NCBI GenBank assembly: GCA_017387565.1
Contig: JAFOEY010000046.1
Location: 1-64,000 of the forward strand
Length of the DNA: 64,000 nt
Origin: Lachnospiraceae bacterium
GTDB lineage: Bacteria; Bacillota; Clostridia; Lachnospirales; Lachnospiraceae
Direction: 5' to 3'
This document shows positions 63,501 through 64,000 of this stretch, one piece after another. The notes below the pieces were generated by a model. That model saw only the letters and a program-made list of their open reading frames with translations. It ran no database searches and was not told the origin of the DNA. Position 1 is the first letter of the stretch. The number at the start of each line of letters is the position of its first letter. The position numbers and the translations under genes were made by a program.

Positions 63501-64000
63501 GAAAGTGGAATATAATCCATTTGAAATTCTTTTTGTAGATTTTCCTAATGCCTTTGAAACAGATTCGTTAGAAAGTACATTCATGGTGCTAGATGAATGT
63601 AAAACATATTTTGATGATTATTTTTCTTGGATTGAACAGCAGGCGATATCTGTGATTTACAGTATTTGGGATTCAAAGAGAAAGCAAGAGCTATATCATA
63701 CCTTAAAAGAGTGGTATGAAAATCAAAGTAAAAGCTCTAAACAAGGGCTTTATGATGGCAGAATGACCAGCTTTATGTCATGTATAGAGATGCTTGATGT
63801 TTATAGCAATGAAGATGTAGCTAGTAAGATTGTAAAAGCTGTAACGGATGTTTACCTTGAAAATTGGAATGTTGATTCGCTTGAAGAATTCGAAAATGCA
63901 TTACAGAAGGTGAAGAATGACGTGGAATCAGTTCGCGATAATTCTTCTGTGGGAGACTTTGAACTTACATTTATGGGAAAAAATGGTAAGGAAATTAAGA
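60559..64000 (+). CDS. BrxC-like P-loop ATPase (partial, runs off window)
   Basis: This open frame starts at 60559 with AGGTGAG before the ATG and has no stop up to 64000, so at least 1147 residues are encoded. Walker A is GPYGKGKS (residues 65-72) and Walker B is IYIVFDEF (Asp258-Glu259). The start, with a GYIPTKSSVNFMGDYLKAVL region and the KGKSHLL P-loop, looks like the large BREX ATPase (BrxC/PglY) group, which are about 1200 residues. It lies 11 bases after the DUF4007 gene. The assignment as BrxC rather than a related STAND-like ATPase is moderate. Confidence 0.75.
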   Translation, partial: MAKLDSLKDIIKFNSSFKTAVNLYLSLNKPEKVLGYIPTKSSVNFMGDYLKAVLENKEQATLLVGPYGKGKSHLLLVLLAALSMERNVANEEVISKLIKNVNDVDEVGPTVANKLENVWKNKRFLPVLITDTTGDLNQAFLYGLNDALKREKLNELVPETFYSVALNRINDWEENYRSTYDAFEAELATKEMTISKLKTDIGQFSKEALDIFKEIYPRVTAGSEFNPMAVSDVVPLYKSTSEKLVEEYGYSGIYIVFDEFSKFIESQDGVAAGEKMKLLQGMCELATDSKNAQVFITLVTHKSIKEYGKYLSQDTINMFTGIDGRLIEKYFVTSSKNNYELIKNAIVKDENRLSDIPHVEKYLGEEKFREFFSLPAFKSHFLENEFRNIIFRGCFPLNPVSAYLLLNVSEKVAQNERTLFTFISNDEPHSMARFISEHTADMEWSIGADLIYDYFSSLFKKEVVNEYVHNIWLSAEYALDKCETLDQRKIVKALAIVLIVNKEEEIPATRSYLKLCVNADDADQAITELFEKEYIYRKGSTDSYIFKTRAGSELRAEMRRRSELRGDNANYANALLDVTGKYYVVPRKYNTEKSMTRYFTNEYMSVDDFLGIDSAQALIGDDVLDGKVITLFSFTGIKQELVNKHLLKFADKRLIVVCPKKAIKAKKQLKEYEIIREIQDDTAFINNNEILKKELPVLLDDLSLELEAMISSVYEDDSETRVLYFDGTKIKNAKSGNEENAVNECCYALYPLSPEVNNEMVNRAVIGTAQTKKARLNIIQALLSHADTPDFYAGSNQEATIYRSLFTVTNVINGETKENTRKIIETINEFVDSCCDQKVSVSALVSKLVKEPYGMRAGLIPFYVAYVLSNRREDIIVYFADKELQITPDIVVNMCEQSEDYSMYVSKEDLQKEKYIAELNRLFQVDDNRNLSSNRIKDIIICMQRWFRALPQATRNTINLDKYVSDEASIRAIKAVKKAMQKVEYNPFEILFVDFPNAFETDSLESTFMVLDECKTYFDDYFSWIEQQAISVIYSIWDSKRKQELYHTLKEWYENQSKSSKQGLYDGRMTSFMSCIEMLDVYSNEDVASKIVKAVTDVYLENWNVDSLEEFENALQKVKNDVESVRDNSSVGDFELTFMGKNGKEIK

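Noticed and set aside
57736-64000. Canonical Dnd phosphorothioation operon
   Set aside because: DndB, DndD and DndE are not present here; the large ATPase and DUF4007 point to a BREX type 4-like set instead.

Overview
The window looks like a chromosomal segment of an AT-rich, low-GC Gram-positive anaerobe of the Clostridia, most likely Lachnospiraceae. The evidence is strong AGGAGG-type ribosome sites, a SAM-I riboswitch before metK, de novo NAD genes under a NiaR-type repressor, a YhaO/YhaN-like nuclease pair, the dnaE-pfkA order, and several small proteins typical of that family. This placement is inferred from gene content, not from a marker-gene comparison. There are no rRNA or tRNA genes and no CRISPR array.

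Positions 1-53308 are ordinary chromosome. In order they hold: a DUF4153 membrane protein; a flavin reductase; nadA-nadB-nadC-niaR with a NiaR-like operator and a structured nadC leader; a SbcD/SbcC-like (YhaO/YhaN) pair; a PPP phosphatase; truA; a GGDEF protein; a minus-strand block (GT2 glycosyltransferase, large membrane protein, M18 aminopeptidase); a VWA / MoxR ATPase / leucine-rich-repeat operon with a UDP-sugar pyrophosphorylase; a small alarmone synthetase; a coiled-coil membrane protein; a LysM-M23 peptidase; murA; an HD-GYP protein; metK; pilT; dnaE; pfkA; a TrmH-type methylase with proC; an SH3 cell-wall hydrolase; NfeD with an SPFH protein; argF-birA; dusB; greA-lysS.

From about 53309 the character changes to a mobile element sitting directly behind lysS. 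It has a DUF3970-like protein, ParA, ParB and a RepA_N-type initiator whose gene contains nine 17-bp iterons (a probable internal replication origin), then a nucleotidyltransferase and a membrane protein. From 57736 to the window end comes the most interesting cargo: an XRE regulator, a zinc-ribbon/PAPS-reductase/ferredoxin protein related to DndC and BrxP, a DUF4007 protein, and a BrxC-like P-loop ATPase of more than 1147 residues cut by the window edge. This resembles the start of a BREX type 4 or phosphorothioation-like anti-phage system.

Two themes run across the chromosomal part. A MITE-like repeat family with up to three stem-loops and GATACC/GGTATC ends is scattered between genes. Short tandem repeats are also common, both in A-rich intergenic leaders and inside the linkers of otherwise conserved proteins.
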